From Eisenbergiella intestinigallinarum (GTDB lineage: Bacteria; Bacillota; Clostridia; Lachnospirales; Lachnospiraceae), in contig DWVS01000235.1 of the NCBI GenBank assembly GCA_019120115.1, forward strand, positions 1 to 7,448: a DNA stretch of 7,448 nt, read 5' to 3'. Numbering within the stretch: the stretch's first letter is position 1; each line of letters begins with the position of its first letter. The translations under genes were made by a program, and so were the position numbers. The notes beneath the pieces were generated by a model, which did not search any database, was not told the DNA's origin, and saw only the letters and a program-made list of their open reading frames with translations. This document shows, piece after piece, positions 1 through 5,318 of the stretch.

Positions 1-339
1 CAGTTTCTGATTCGTCAGGCAAGAAAAAGAAGCCTGCCGTTTGTTCCTGCAAAGATTGGAAAATGGTGGGGAAATAATCCTTATATCAGGGCGCAGGATG
101 ACGTGGACATTCTCGCTTTGAACAAAAATAAAACAGAAGGCATTTTCTGTGAATGTAAATTTACGAACAGACCGATGCCGATGGAAGAATATGAGGATCT
201 TCTGACGGCAGCAAAGGCCTTTCCGGATGATATGAAAAAATATTTCATGTTTATCAGCAGGAGCGGATATACCATGCCGGTGGTAAGAAGGGCGAAGGAA
301 GAAAGAACAGTTCTTCTGACAATCGATGATTTGTTTTAA
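1..339 (+). CDS. C-terminal part of a DUF234-type ATP-binding protein (5' end outside window)
   Basis: The reading frame is open from base 1 and ends at TAA 337-339, giving the last 112 residues of a longer protein. The visible part looks like the C-terminal DUF234 domain of archaeal-type AAA ATPases (COG1672 group): a KIGKWWGNN stretch (residues 18-26), then VDILAL (35-40) and CECKF (50-54). Asp36, Glu51 and Lys53 form a D...ExK pattern as in PD-(D/E)xK nuclease folds; this is seen in the sequence, and the fold assignment follows from the family. The N-terminal P-loop ATPase part would lie upstream of the window. Members of this family are usually stand-alone genes, often in genome islands, with unproven function. 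The GTG at 103 is internal and not the start. The gene is followed by a 69-nt gap and is probably unrelated to the signalling genes after it. Confidence 0.8.
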   Translation, partial: QFLIRQARKRSLPFVPAKIGKWWGNNPYIRAQDDVDILALNKNKTEGIFCECKFTNRPMPMEEYEDLLTAAKAFPDDMKKYFMFISRSGYTMPVVRRAKEERTVLLTIDDLF

Positions 340-342
340 AAA

Positions 343-358
343 TGACAGAATCCTGTCA
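343..358. promoter_or_regulatory. Perfect 6-bp palindrome before the kinase gene, possible operator
   Basis: TGACAG (343-348) and CTGTCA (353-358) form a perfect inverted repeat around AATC, three bases after the stop of the upstream gene. No T-run follows, so it is a poor intrinsic terminator. It could be a protein-binding site upstream of the histidine kinase gene. Its right part overlaps a direct repeat, GACAGAATCC (344-353) and GAGAGAATCC (371-380), whose copies start 27 bases apart. No convincing sigma-A promoter is visible in the gap 340-408. Function is inferred only. Confidence 0.3.
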
Positions 359-408
359 AAGGAATATCTGGAGAGAATCCATTAAAAATATCGGAGGGGG
401 AATGCGGC

Positions 409-1272
409 ATGATCCTGCGGAAAACGGTGCGGGCGCTTCTTGTCATAAACGCCCTGCAATTCTTTGCGGTCATCCTGCTTGCGGCGGTTCTTGCGGATGA
501 GATCGGAAGGCAGGTGAACCGGACGGTCTTTTTCGCAGCGGCAGGTCTGACCGGGGCGCTGCTGGTCAGCAGTCTGCTTACGCTGTACGCGTTATATGTA
601 TCCAGCAGAAACCAGGAAAAAAGCTATCGGGAAAGTATGGAGAATCTGGAGGAGCTGAACCGGAGGCTGCGGGAACAGCGTCATGATTATCTGAATCATT
701 TTCAGGTGATCTACGGGCTGCTGGAGCTGAATGAATATGAGGAAGCCAGAAAATATCTGGCCCCTGTTTTCAGGGAGATTACCAGCATGACGCGGGCGCT
801 CAGGACGTCTCAGCCTGCGGTGAACGCCCTGCTGATGGCAAAAATGGAATCGGCAGAACAGAAGGGGATTGAAGTGCGTCTGGAGGTGAGCGATCCGCTG
901 AAAAAGCTTCCGCTTGAGGCCTGGGAGCTGTGCAAGGTTCTTTCCAACCTGATCGATAACGCGATTTCTGCGCTGGGCCGGAAGGAGGAGGAAAGGAAGC
1001 TGACGGTTGTGATTTCCATGGAGGATGGAAAGCATGTGTTCCGGGTGAAAAACAACGGCCCGGAAATTCCAGGGGAGCAGAGGGAGCTTATTTTTCATCA
1101 GGGATTTACCACGAAAAAGGAGGAAGGACATGGAACGGGGCTTACCATCGTGAAGGAAATCACGGAACAGGCGGGAGGAACCGTTTCCCTGTTTTCTGAT
1201 GAAAAGGAGACCTGCTTTGAAATCCGGCTTCCGGAGGATGCGGATTCAGGGGAAAAAAGAGACGTTTCATGA
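409..1272 (+). CDS. Two-TM sensor histidine kinase, GHKL ATPase (Spo0B/CitA/AgrC-like dimerisation helix)
   Basis: This 287-residue protein should autophosphorylate on a histidine and pass the phosphate to a response regulator. Two hydrophobic helices (about 8-29 and 40-64) are joined by only about ten residues, so there is no extracellular sensor domain and no HAMP domain. A coiled-coil-like stretch (67-90) leads to LREQRHDYLNHFQVIYGLL, with His92 as the probable phosphoacceptor. The C-terminal ATPase has the N box SNLIDNA (179-185), VKNNGPEIP (213-221), and the GFTTKK...GHGTGL G2 box (232-245). Length and layout fit the short Spo0B-type kinases of Clostridia that pair with LytTR or CitB regulators. 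The start ATG 409 has GGAGGGGG at 393-400. The likely partner is the LytTR regulator at 3252-3995, although three genes lie between them. The signal it senses cannot be read from the sequence; membrane state or a membrane partner is plausible. Confidence 0.9.
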   Translation: MILRKTVRALLVINALQFFAVILLAAVLADEIGRQVNRTVFFAAAGLTGALLVSSLLTLYALYVSSRNQEKSYRESMENLEELNRRLREQRHDYLNHFQVIYGLLELNEYEEARKYLAPVFREITSMTRALRTSQPAVNALLMAKMESAEQKGIEVRLEVSDPLKKLPLEAWELCKVLSNLIDNAISALGRKEEERKLTVVISMEDGKHVFRVKNNGPEIPGEQRELIFHQGFTTKKEEGHGTGLTIVKEITEQAGGTVSLFSDEKETCFEIRLPEDADSGEKRDVS

Positions 1273-1407
1273 GCGGTATTGTATAACTTACCGGACAGGA
1301 CTGGCGGTTCTGTCCGGATTCTGTATAATAAAAGAACAGAACGGACCGGAGAATCCGGATCCACAGGATTCAGAGCCGCCGGAGGCGGCGGAAAAAGGAG
1401 GTAAAGC
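1273..1407 (+). promoter_or_regulatory. Structured 135-nt leader before nfeD with competing inverted repeats
   Basis: This gap holds several inverted repeats. Stem A pairs CCGGACAG (1291-1298) with CTGTCCGG (1310-1317). Stem B pairs GTCCG + TTCTGT (1312-1316, 1319-1324) with ACAGAA + CGGAC (1336-1346), with a two-base bulge; it shares bases 1312-1317 with stem A, so the two cannot form together. Stem C pairs GAATCC (1351-1356) with GGATTC (1366-1371). Stem D is GCCGCC-GGA-GGCGGC (1375-1389), just before the nfeD ribosome binding site AAGGAGG (1395-1401). No T-run follows any stem, so these are not classical terminators. An attenuator, protein-binding RNA or mRNA processing site is possible. 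I do not recognise a known riboswitch class. Confidence 0.4.
1301..1329 (+). promoter_or_regulatory. Possible sigma-A promoter for nfeD-floA
   Basis: TATAAT at 1324-1329 is a perfect -10 consensus. Seventeen bases upstream lies CTGGCG (1301-1306), which matches only three of six positions of the -35 consensus. The -10 sits directly after GGATTCTG and inside the loop of stem B of the leader, so a regulator bound to the inverted repeats would cover it. The promoter would give nfeD, floA and the downstream genes expression independent of the kinase gene. The -35 is weak, so activator dependence or a false match are both possible. Confidence 0.3.
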
Positions 1408-1908
1408 ATGGATGTGCTGCTGGCACTTGGAATTCTTCTCTTTCTTGCGGGATTTATTCTGATTGGAATCGAGATGGTGGTGCCCGGATTTGGCGCGCCG
1501 GGAATCTGCGGCATCATCTGTCTGGTCGCCGGCGTATTCGTGACGGCGGATACGGTGGAAGAGGGCGCTTTTATCACGGTGATCGTGCTTGCGCTTCTGG
1601 GCATCATGATGGCGGTCATTCTGTGGCTTCTGTCGAAGGGAAAGCTTCATTCTCCCATTGTTCTTGAGGAAGAACAGAAGAAGGAGGAGGGCTACATCAG
1701 CTCGGGGGACCTGGATTATCTGCTTGGAAAACAGGGAACGGCGGATACGGATCTGAGGCCAACGGGCGTGGGAAACTTCGACGGCGTGAGCTTTGATGTG
1801 CTTTCAGAAGGAAAATACATATCAAAGGGAGCAAAGCTGGAAATCATAAAGGTAAGCGGTTCCAGACTGATCGTGAGAGAGCTGAAGAATGAAAAGCAAC
1901 CTGTCTAA
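1408..1908 (+). CDS. nfeD: Short NfeD family membrane protein with C-terminal OB-fold domain
   Basis: This 166-residue protein has three hydrophobic helices (about 3-22, 31-47, 54-76), with EMVVPGFGAPGICG between the first two, a signature of the NfeD membrane part. A charged linker (86-95) leads to a soluble domain (100-158) with GKQGTADTDLRPTGVGNFDG and VLSEGKYISKGAKLEIIKVSGSRLIVREL, the typical NfeD beta-barrel (OB-fold). It lacks the ClpP-like serine protease domain of long NfeD proteins. NfeD proteins are almost always encoded beside a flotillin or stomatin-type protein and act with it at membrane microdomains; floA follows here after 25 nt. The start ATG 1408 has AAGGAGG (1395-1401), six bases before it. 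The family call is firm, but the biochemical role of short NfeD is not well settled. Confidence 0.92.
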   Translation: MDVLLALGILLFLAGFILIGIEMVVPGFGAPGICGIICLVAGVFVTADTVEEGAFITVIVLALLGIMMAVILWLLSKGKLHSPIVLEEEQKKEEGYISSGDLDYLLGKQGTADTDLRPTGVGNFDGVSFDVLSEGKYISKGAKLEIIKVSGSRLIVRELKNEKQPV

Positions 1909-1933
1909 ACAACTTAAAAAGGGGGACTGAGCA

Positions 1934-2899
1934 ATGGAAAATATTGCGGTTATCATTTTAATTGGAATTATTGGACTTCTGATCGTACTGTTTTTTGTGT
2001 TTGTTCCGGTAGGACTCTGGATCTCATCCCTTGCTGCAAACGTGAAGATCAGTATTTTCAACCTGATCGGCATGCGGCTGAGAAGGGTGGTTCCTTCCCG
2101 CATCGTGCTGCCGCTGATCAAGGCCAGAAAAGCGGGAATGAAGCTTGGGGTCAATCAGCTGGAGGCCCATTATCTGGCGGGCGGAAACGTGGATAACGTG
2201 GTAAACGCGCTGATCGCCTCGGAAAAGGCCGGGATCGATCTTCCCTTTGAAAAGGCCGTCGCCATCGACCTGGCGGGCCGGGATGTGCTGGAAGCGGTGA
2301 AAATGAGCGTGAATCCCAAGGTGATTGAGACGAGCAACGTATCCGCAGTGGCAAAGGACGGTATTGAACTACTGGTTAAAGCAAGAGTGACGGTGCGCGC
2401 TGATCTGGAAAGGCTGGTCGGCGGAGCGGGAGAGGCAACCGTCCTCGCCAGGATCGGTGAAGGTATCGTAACCACGGTGGGCTCTGCCAATTCCCATAAG
2501 GAGGTTCTGGAGAATCCGGACGACATCTCCAAACGCGTTCTGAGCAAGGGGCTGGATTCCGGAACGGCCTTTGAAATCCTCTCCATCGACATTGCGGATA
2601 TTGATGTGGGAAGAAATATCGGCGCCCAGCTGCAGAGCCTTCAGGCAGAAGCGGATAAGAATATTGCGCAGGCCAAGGCAGAGGAAAGAAGGGCTATGGC
2701 TGTGGCGAAAGAACAGGAAATGCGGGCCTATGTGGTGGAAGCTGAGGCGGAGGTTCCCAAGGCTCTGGCTTATGCCCTCCGGGAAGGCAAGATGAGCGTG
2801 ATGGATTATTATGAGCTGCAGAATCTGAAGGCCGATACGGAGATGCGTTCCTCTCTTTCCGAGGCGGGAGCGGATAAGAACGCTACGAAAAAGGACTGA
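1934..2899 (+). CDS. floA: Flotillin-like membrane scaffold protein FloA
   Basis: This 321-residue protein matches FloA (YqfA) of Bacillota across its whole length and at the usual size. An N-terminal hydrophobic segment (about 4-31) would sit in the membrane as a hairpin or single anchor, followed by GMRLRRVVPSRIVLPLIKARKAG (46-68) and the SPFH-like core, including KVIETSNVSAVAKDGIELLVKARVTVRADL (129-158) and ARIGEGIVTTVGS (172-184). A long Ala/Glu-rich coiled-coil region (about 229-281) contains the EA-rich repeats used for oligomerisation. FloA assembles functional membrane microdomains and gathers signalling and secretion proteins there (known in Bacillus). The start ATG 1934 has GGGGGA at 1921-1926. 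It follows nfeD closely and precedes a small unknown gene. No truncation or missing region is seen. Confidence 0.96.
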   Translation: MENIAVIILIGIIGLLIVLFFVFVPVGLWISSLAANVKISIFNLIGMRLRRVVPSRIVLPLIKARKAGMKLGVNQLEAHYLAGGNVDNVVNALIASEKAGIDLPFEKAVAIDLAGRDVLEAVKMSVNPKVIETSNVSAVAKDGIELLVKARVTVRADLERLVGGAGEATVLARIGEGIVTTVGSANSHKEVLENPDDISKRVLSKGLDSGTAFEILSIDIADIDVGRNIGAQLQSLQAEADKNIAQAKAEERRAMAVAKEQEMRAYVVEAEAEVPKALAYALREGKMSVMDYYELQNLKADTEMRSSLSEAGADKNATKKD

Positions 2900-2920
2900 T
2901 AAAAAGAAGGGAAGATGGAT

Positions 2921-3283
2921 ATGAGCGGGAAGCGATGGCAGGAGGAGCTGATGCAGTTTTTAAGAAACGGTGCCTCTGTGGACCAGAAAAATAGAAATCC
3001 GCTTTCAAAAGCCGCTTTCAGGCAGGTAAGACAGCTTTCTTCAAATGAAGCGGCTCCTGAGGTTCAGCTTCAGCAGAAAGCCGCACCGCAGGAGATCCGG
3101 CAGGATGCTGCTCATGAAGAAGAATTCTGCCGGAAAAAAGGAATGGAAAGCAAAAAAATGAGTCTGCCGGAGAATCGGGAATTTTTAAGAGAGGTAATGA
3201 TCTGGAGCGAGATTCTCGGAGAGCCTGTCTGCCGGAGGAGAAGAAAAAAATATGGCTGTGGGAGTAATGCTGGTGGAAGATGA
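2921..3283 (+). CDS. Small uncharacterised protein of the floA operon with C-terminal IWSEILGEPVCRRRR motif
   Basis: I do not recognise a described function. With the ATG at 2921 the product has 120 residues; an ATG at 2915 would add two, but the Shine-Dalgarno-like GAAGGG (2906-2911) is better spaced for 2921. The protein is soluble, highly charged and Gln/Glu/Lys-rich, with a middle region that looks disordered. The N-terminus, RWQEELMQFLRNG, and the C-terminus, NREFLREVMIWSEILGEPVCRRRRKK, look structured and are the parts most likely to be conserved. There is no signal peptide or membrane helix. It starts 21 nt after floA and its last 32 nt overlap the response regulator gene, whose ribosome binding site lies inside it, so the two are probably translationally coupled. 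A small adaptor for FloA or the regulator is a guess from position. A basic tail could contact nucleic acid or lipid head groups. Confidence 0.7.
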   Translation: MSGKRWQEELMQFLRNGASVDQKNRNPLSKAAFRQVRQLSSNEAAPEVQLQQKAAPQEIRQDAAHEEEFCRKKGMESKKMSLPENREFLREVMIWSEILGEPVCRRRRKKYGCGSNAGGR

Positions 3284-3995
3284 CGCCGGGGTGCGCACGC
3301 TTCTGAAGAAAATCATAGAAAGAAACGAAGGCTTTGAAGTAAACGGCGAATGCGACAATCTGGCCGACGCGGTTACGCTTTTTGTCAGAAACCGGCCGGA
3401 GGTGATCTTCATGGATATTGAGATCAACGGGGTGAACGGCATTGACTGCGCCAGGGTGATCATGGACATGGAGCCGAAGACCAAAATTATTTTTGCAACG
3501 GCCCACGCGGAATATATGCCGGAGGCCTTTGAGGTATATGCCTATGATTACCTGGTGAAGCCTTTTGATATTGAGCGGGTGGAGCAGACCCTGCGCCGGA
3601 TTGCGGCGATGAAGGAGGAGCATTCCGAAACAGAGATTTCTGAAAAAAAGGTTCACTGTGAACGGGGGCTGGACCGGCTTCTGGTAAAGGGGCGGGAAAG
3701 CATGATTTTTGTAGATATCCCGGATATTATTCTGGTACAGCGTGAAAACAACAGCACCGTGATCTGTACGGCGCAGGATTCCTTCACAACCTCAGCCGGA
3801 CTTCATGAAATTGAAGTCCGGCTGGATCCGGAGCATTTTATGAGAAGCCATAAGTCCTATATCATCAATCTGTCGAAGATCCGGAAAATCGAGCCTTATG
3901 GAAGATGGACCTATATTGTTACCTTCCGGGATACGGACAGGGACGCGCTGATTACAGCGGAAAAATATGAAGAGCTGAAAAAAAGGTTTTCCTGA
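3252..3995 (+). CDS. Response regulator with REC and LytTR DNA-binding domains
   Basis: This 247-residue protein has an N-terminal receiver domain (about 3-120) with the acidic pair Asp10/Asp11, phosphoacceptor Asp55 in VIFMDIE, Thr83 in IIFATAH and Lys103 in DYLVKPF. The LytTR domain (about 134-246) includes IPDIILVQRENNSTVI and FMRSHKSYIINLSKI, the usual core of this AgrA/LytR-type DNA-binding fold. Phosphorylation by the kinase encoded at 409-1272 should promote binding to promoter DNA. LytTR proteins usually bind two short direct repeats; no clear LytTR site pair was found in this window. The start ATG 3252 is preceded by GGAGGAG (3234-3240), inside the upstream small gene. A perfect 13-bp inverted repeat lies in codons 181-191. 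Confidence in the domain calls is high; the targets are unknown. Confidence 0.95.
   Translation: MAVGVMLVEDDAGVRTLLKKIIERNEGFEVNGECDNLADAVTLFVRNRPEVIFMDIEINGVNGIDCARVIMDMEPKTKIIFATAHAEYMPEAFEVYAYDYLVKPFDIERVEQTLRRIAAMKEEHSETEISEKKVHCERGLDRLLVKGRESMIFVDIPDIILVQRENNSTVICTAQDSFTTSAGLHEIEVRLDPEHFMRSHKSYIINLSKIRKIEPYGRWTYIVTFRDTDRDALITAEKYEELKKRFS
3793..3824. repeat. Perfect 13-bp inverted repeat inside the response regulator gene
   Basis: CAGCCGGACTTCA (3793-3805) and TGAAGTCCGGCTG (3812-3824) are exact reverse complements around a six-base spacer, TGAAAT. The stem is GC-rich and would fold strongly in the mRNA. It encodes part of the LytTR domain, residues 181-191 (SAGLHEIEVRL), which reads as normal family sequence, so the repeat does not disrupt the protein. 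No T-run follows at once, so it does not look like a terminator on either strand. Confidence 0.85.
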
Positions 3996-3998
3996 ACC
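3978..3998 (-). terminator. Weak possible terminator of the minus-strand glp-like operon
   Basis: Read on the minus strand, GGTT (3998-3995), a six-base loop CAGGAA and AACC (3988-3985) are followed by seven T (3984-3978). The stem is only four base pairs, so it is weak, but stem plus T-run begins 16 nt past the stop of the phosphatase gene, where a terminator is expected. It overlaps the end of the convergent response regulator gene, whose stop is at 3993-3995. No T-run exists for the plus-strand transcript here. Confidence 0.3.
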
Positions 3999-4013
3999 GA
4001 AATACGGCAGCAT

Positions 4014-4856
4014 TCAGGCGGAAGGCTCTGTCTGCAGCTTCTGAAAGATTTCTTTTACATCCTGAAAAATCCAGGTGGGTTCGCCGTCCCATTCCTGAAT
4101 GTCCTTCATGGAGGCTTCTCCGGAAAGGACGCAGATGGTATCTACGCCCGCATTGGCTCCGGTGGCGATATCGGTATAAAGGCGGTCGCCTACGATCACG
4201 GCGTCTTCCCGGGAGATTCCTGTATTTTTCAGCATTTTAAGTACACAGTCCACCATGATGGGCTGGGGCTTTCCGATGAAGAAGGGTTCCTTTCCTGTGG
4301 CGTTTTTAAGCATGATGCTCATGGAACCACAGTCCGGAATGAAACCGAAGCTGACCGGGCAGACGAGATCCGGATTGGTGGCGAGATAGGCCACATCCTT
4401 ACCCAGCATGATACAGGTATTTCTGATTTTTTCCGAGGTATTTTCCGTGTCGAAGCCGATGAGGACGACAGTGGCAGTGTCGTCCGGGACCGTGACCACG
4501 CGCAGGCCGCTTTCCCGCAGTTCCTGGATCAGGGAACGGGTACCCATGCAGTAGACGGTCTGGCCCGGATAATGTTCTTTAATATACATGGCCGTTGCCT
4601 GGCTGGAGGTATAAAAATCCTCATAGCCTGCCGGAATGTTCATATCATTCACTTTTTTCACATAGTCTGCGACGGATTTGGAGGAGTTGTTGGTGATGAA
4701 AATATAACGTCCTTCGTTCTGTCTGATCTGATTCAGGAAGTCCAGGGTTCCTTCAAAAATCTGATTTTCATTGTAAATTGTGCCGTCCATGTCCAGAAGC
4801 CACAGCTTCTTTTTCTTCAGGGCATCGGCGGCCTTTCCGGTGAGATCGGTGATCAT
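4014..4856 (-). CDS. HAD-superfamily class IIA phosphatase (NagD/AraL/phosphoglycolate phosphatase group)
   Basis: This 280-residue protein should remove phosphate from a small phosphorylated metabolite in the cytoplasm using Mg2+. It has the four HAD motifs: LDMDGT (Asp22 nucleophile, Asp24 general acid), ITNNSSKS (Thr55-Asn56), GKPQP (Lys196) and VGDRLYTDIATGANAG (Asp224, Asp229). The large insert between motifs II and III is the class IIA (C2) cap, and the length fits the NagD family. The start ATG at 4856-4854 is chosen because it overlaps the stop of the DUF1667 gene (ATGA), has AAAGGA eight bases before it, and begins just before the conserved region; the frame stays open up to 5093, but that upstream part reads as the DUF1667 gene in another frame. 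Some members of this class act on glycerol 3-phosphate or 2-phosphoglycolate, so the glp-like context suggests such a substrate. The exact substrate is unproven. Confidence 0.93.
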   Translation of the reverse strand: MITDLTGKAADALKKKKLWLLDMDGTIYNENQIFEGTLDFLNQIRQNEGRYIFITNNSSKSVADYVKKVNDMNIPAGYEDFYTSSQATAMYIKEHYPGQTVYCMGTRSLIQELRESGLRVVTVPDDTATVVLIGFDTENTSEKIRNTCIMLGKDVAYLATNPDLVCPVSFGFIPDCGSMSIMLKNATGKEPFFIGKPQPIMVDCVLKMLKNTGISREDAVIVGDRLYTDIATGANAGVDTICVLSGEASMKDIQEWDGEPTWIFQDVKEIFQKLQTEPSA

Positions 4857-5224
4857 GATTGTTTCCTTTCCACATTTCTGGTTGCCACAATCGGAACGCC
4901 GCATCCTGCGGCATTTTCCAGAATGACGTCTCCGATATGAACAGGAGCGCAGACTGTGAGGTCCTTCAGCTGTCTGACGCACTCCTCCATTTTTTCCTTC
5001 GGAATATCGGAAGCGGTTTTCACGGAAACGACGGGAAGCGTGCCGCCGGATACACGGACGGTGCTGGTGACGATCCGGGTCGGGTGGGTGCATTCTTTTC
5101 TGCCATAGGCTTCTCCGCGGGGGCAGGTGTTTCCGGTAACGCTGATGACCTCGCCCTCATTCAGGGTGACGGTGAGGGAACATCCCAAAGGACAGTTGAT
5201 GCAGATCAGTTTACGTTCTTCCAT
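4853..5224 (-). CDS. DUF1667 four-cysteine protein, likely Fe-S partner of the FAD oxidoreductase
   Basis: This 123-residue protein has the pattern CINCPLGC (Cys8, Cys11, Cys15) and Cys34 in GNTCPRGEAYG, a CxxCxxxC...C arrangement that resembles a [4Fe-4S] site of the kind found at the N-terminus of molybdopterin oxidoreductases. The downstream part (HPTRIVTSTVRV, VVSVKTASDIPKEKM, VHIGDVILENAAGCGVPIVATRNV) is typical of DUF1667. In Clostridia such proteins are encoded next to GlpA-like and FAD/NAD oxidoreductases and are thought to pass electrons in glycerol-3-phosphate oxidation, taking the place of GlpC; this role is inferred. The start ATG at 5224 has GAGGT at 5235-5231. The stop overlaps the phosphatase start by four bases, so translation is probably coupled. 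A 94-nt gap separates it from the upstream oxidoreductase gene. Confidence 0.9.
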   Translation of the reverse strand: MEERKLICINCPLGCSLTVTLNEGEVISVTGNTCPRGEAYGRKECTHPTRIVTSTVRVSGGTLPVVSVKTASDIPKEKMEECVRQLKDLTVCAPVHIGDVILENAAGCGVPIVATRNVERKQS

Positions 5225-5241
5225 AAGGGTACCTCGATTCC

Positions 5242-5270
5242 AGTATATTTCAAAATCATGAAGGAAGCAA
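5242..5270 (-). promoter_or_regulatory. Weak possible internal promoter before the DUF1667 gene
   Basis: On the minus strand TTGCTT (5270-5265) and TATACT (5247-5242) are separated by 17 bases, the ideal sigma-A spacing, with three and five of six matches to consensus. It lies in the 94-nt gap between the oxidoreductase and DUF1667 genes. The predicted start of transcription would fall on or very near the ribosome binding site at 5235-5231, which argues against it. The gap also holds three AACTG words in about 30 bases (read on the minus strand); no meaning is assigned to them. Confidence 0.15.
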
Positions 5271-5318
5271 CGGTTTTGCCTCCAAAGCAGTTAAGATTCA
5301 GACTGCAGTTGTTACAGT

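Noticed and set aside
303..315. AAGAAC-A-GTTCTT palindrome
   Set aside because: It lies inside the end of the DUF234 gene, has a one-base spacer and no T-run, and the codons fit the protein; probably chance.
592..1131. 179-residue open frame on the minus strand
   Set aside because: It is antisense to the kinase gene, which has clear motifs; the protein has no recognisable features.
1375..1389. GCCGCC-GGA-GGCGGC as an intrinsic terminator after the kinase gene
   Set aside because: An A-rich stretch and a ribosome binding site follow it, not a T-run, so termination on the plus strand is unlikely; kept only as part of the leader.
3018..3656. 212-residue open frame on the minus strand
   Set aside because: It lies opposite the small floA-operon gene and the response regulator; its composition (His/Arg/Leu-rich) is that of an antisense frame and no domain is visible.
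4857..5093. Upstream extension of the HAD phosphatase frame to 5093 (79 extra residues)
   Set aside because: The extension is the DUF1667 gene read in another frame; it is rich in Arg, Pro and His, has no HAD similarity, and a good start with a ribosome binding site and ATGA overlap exists at 4856.
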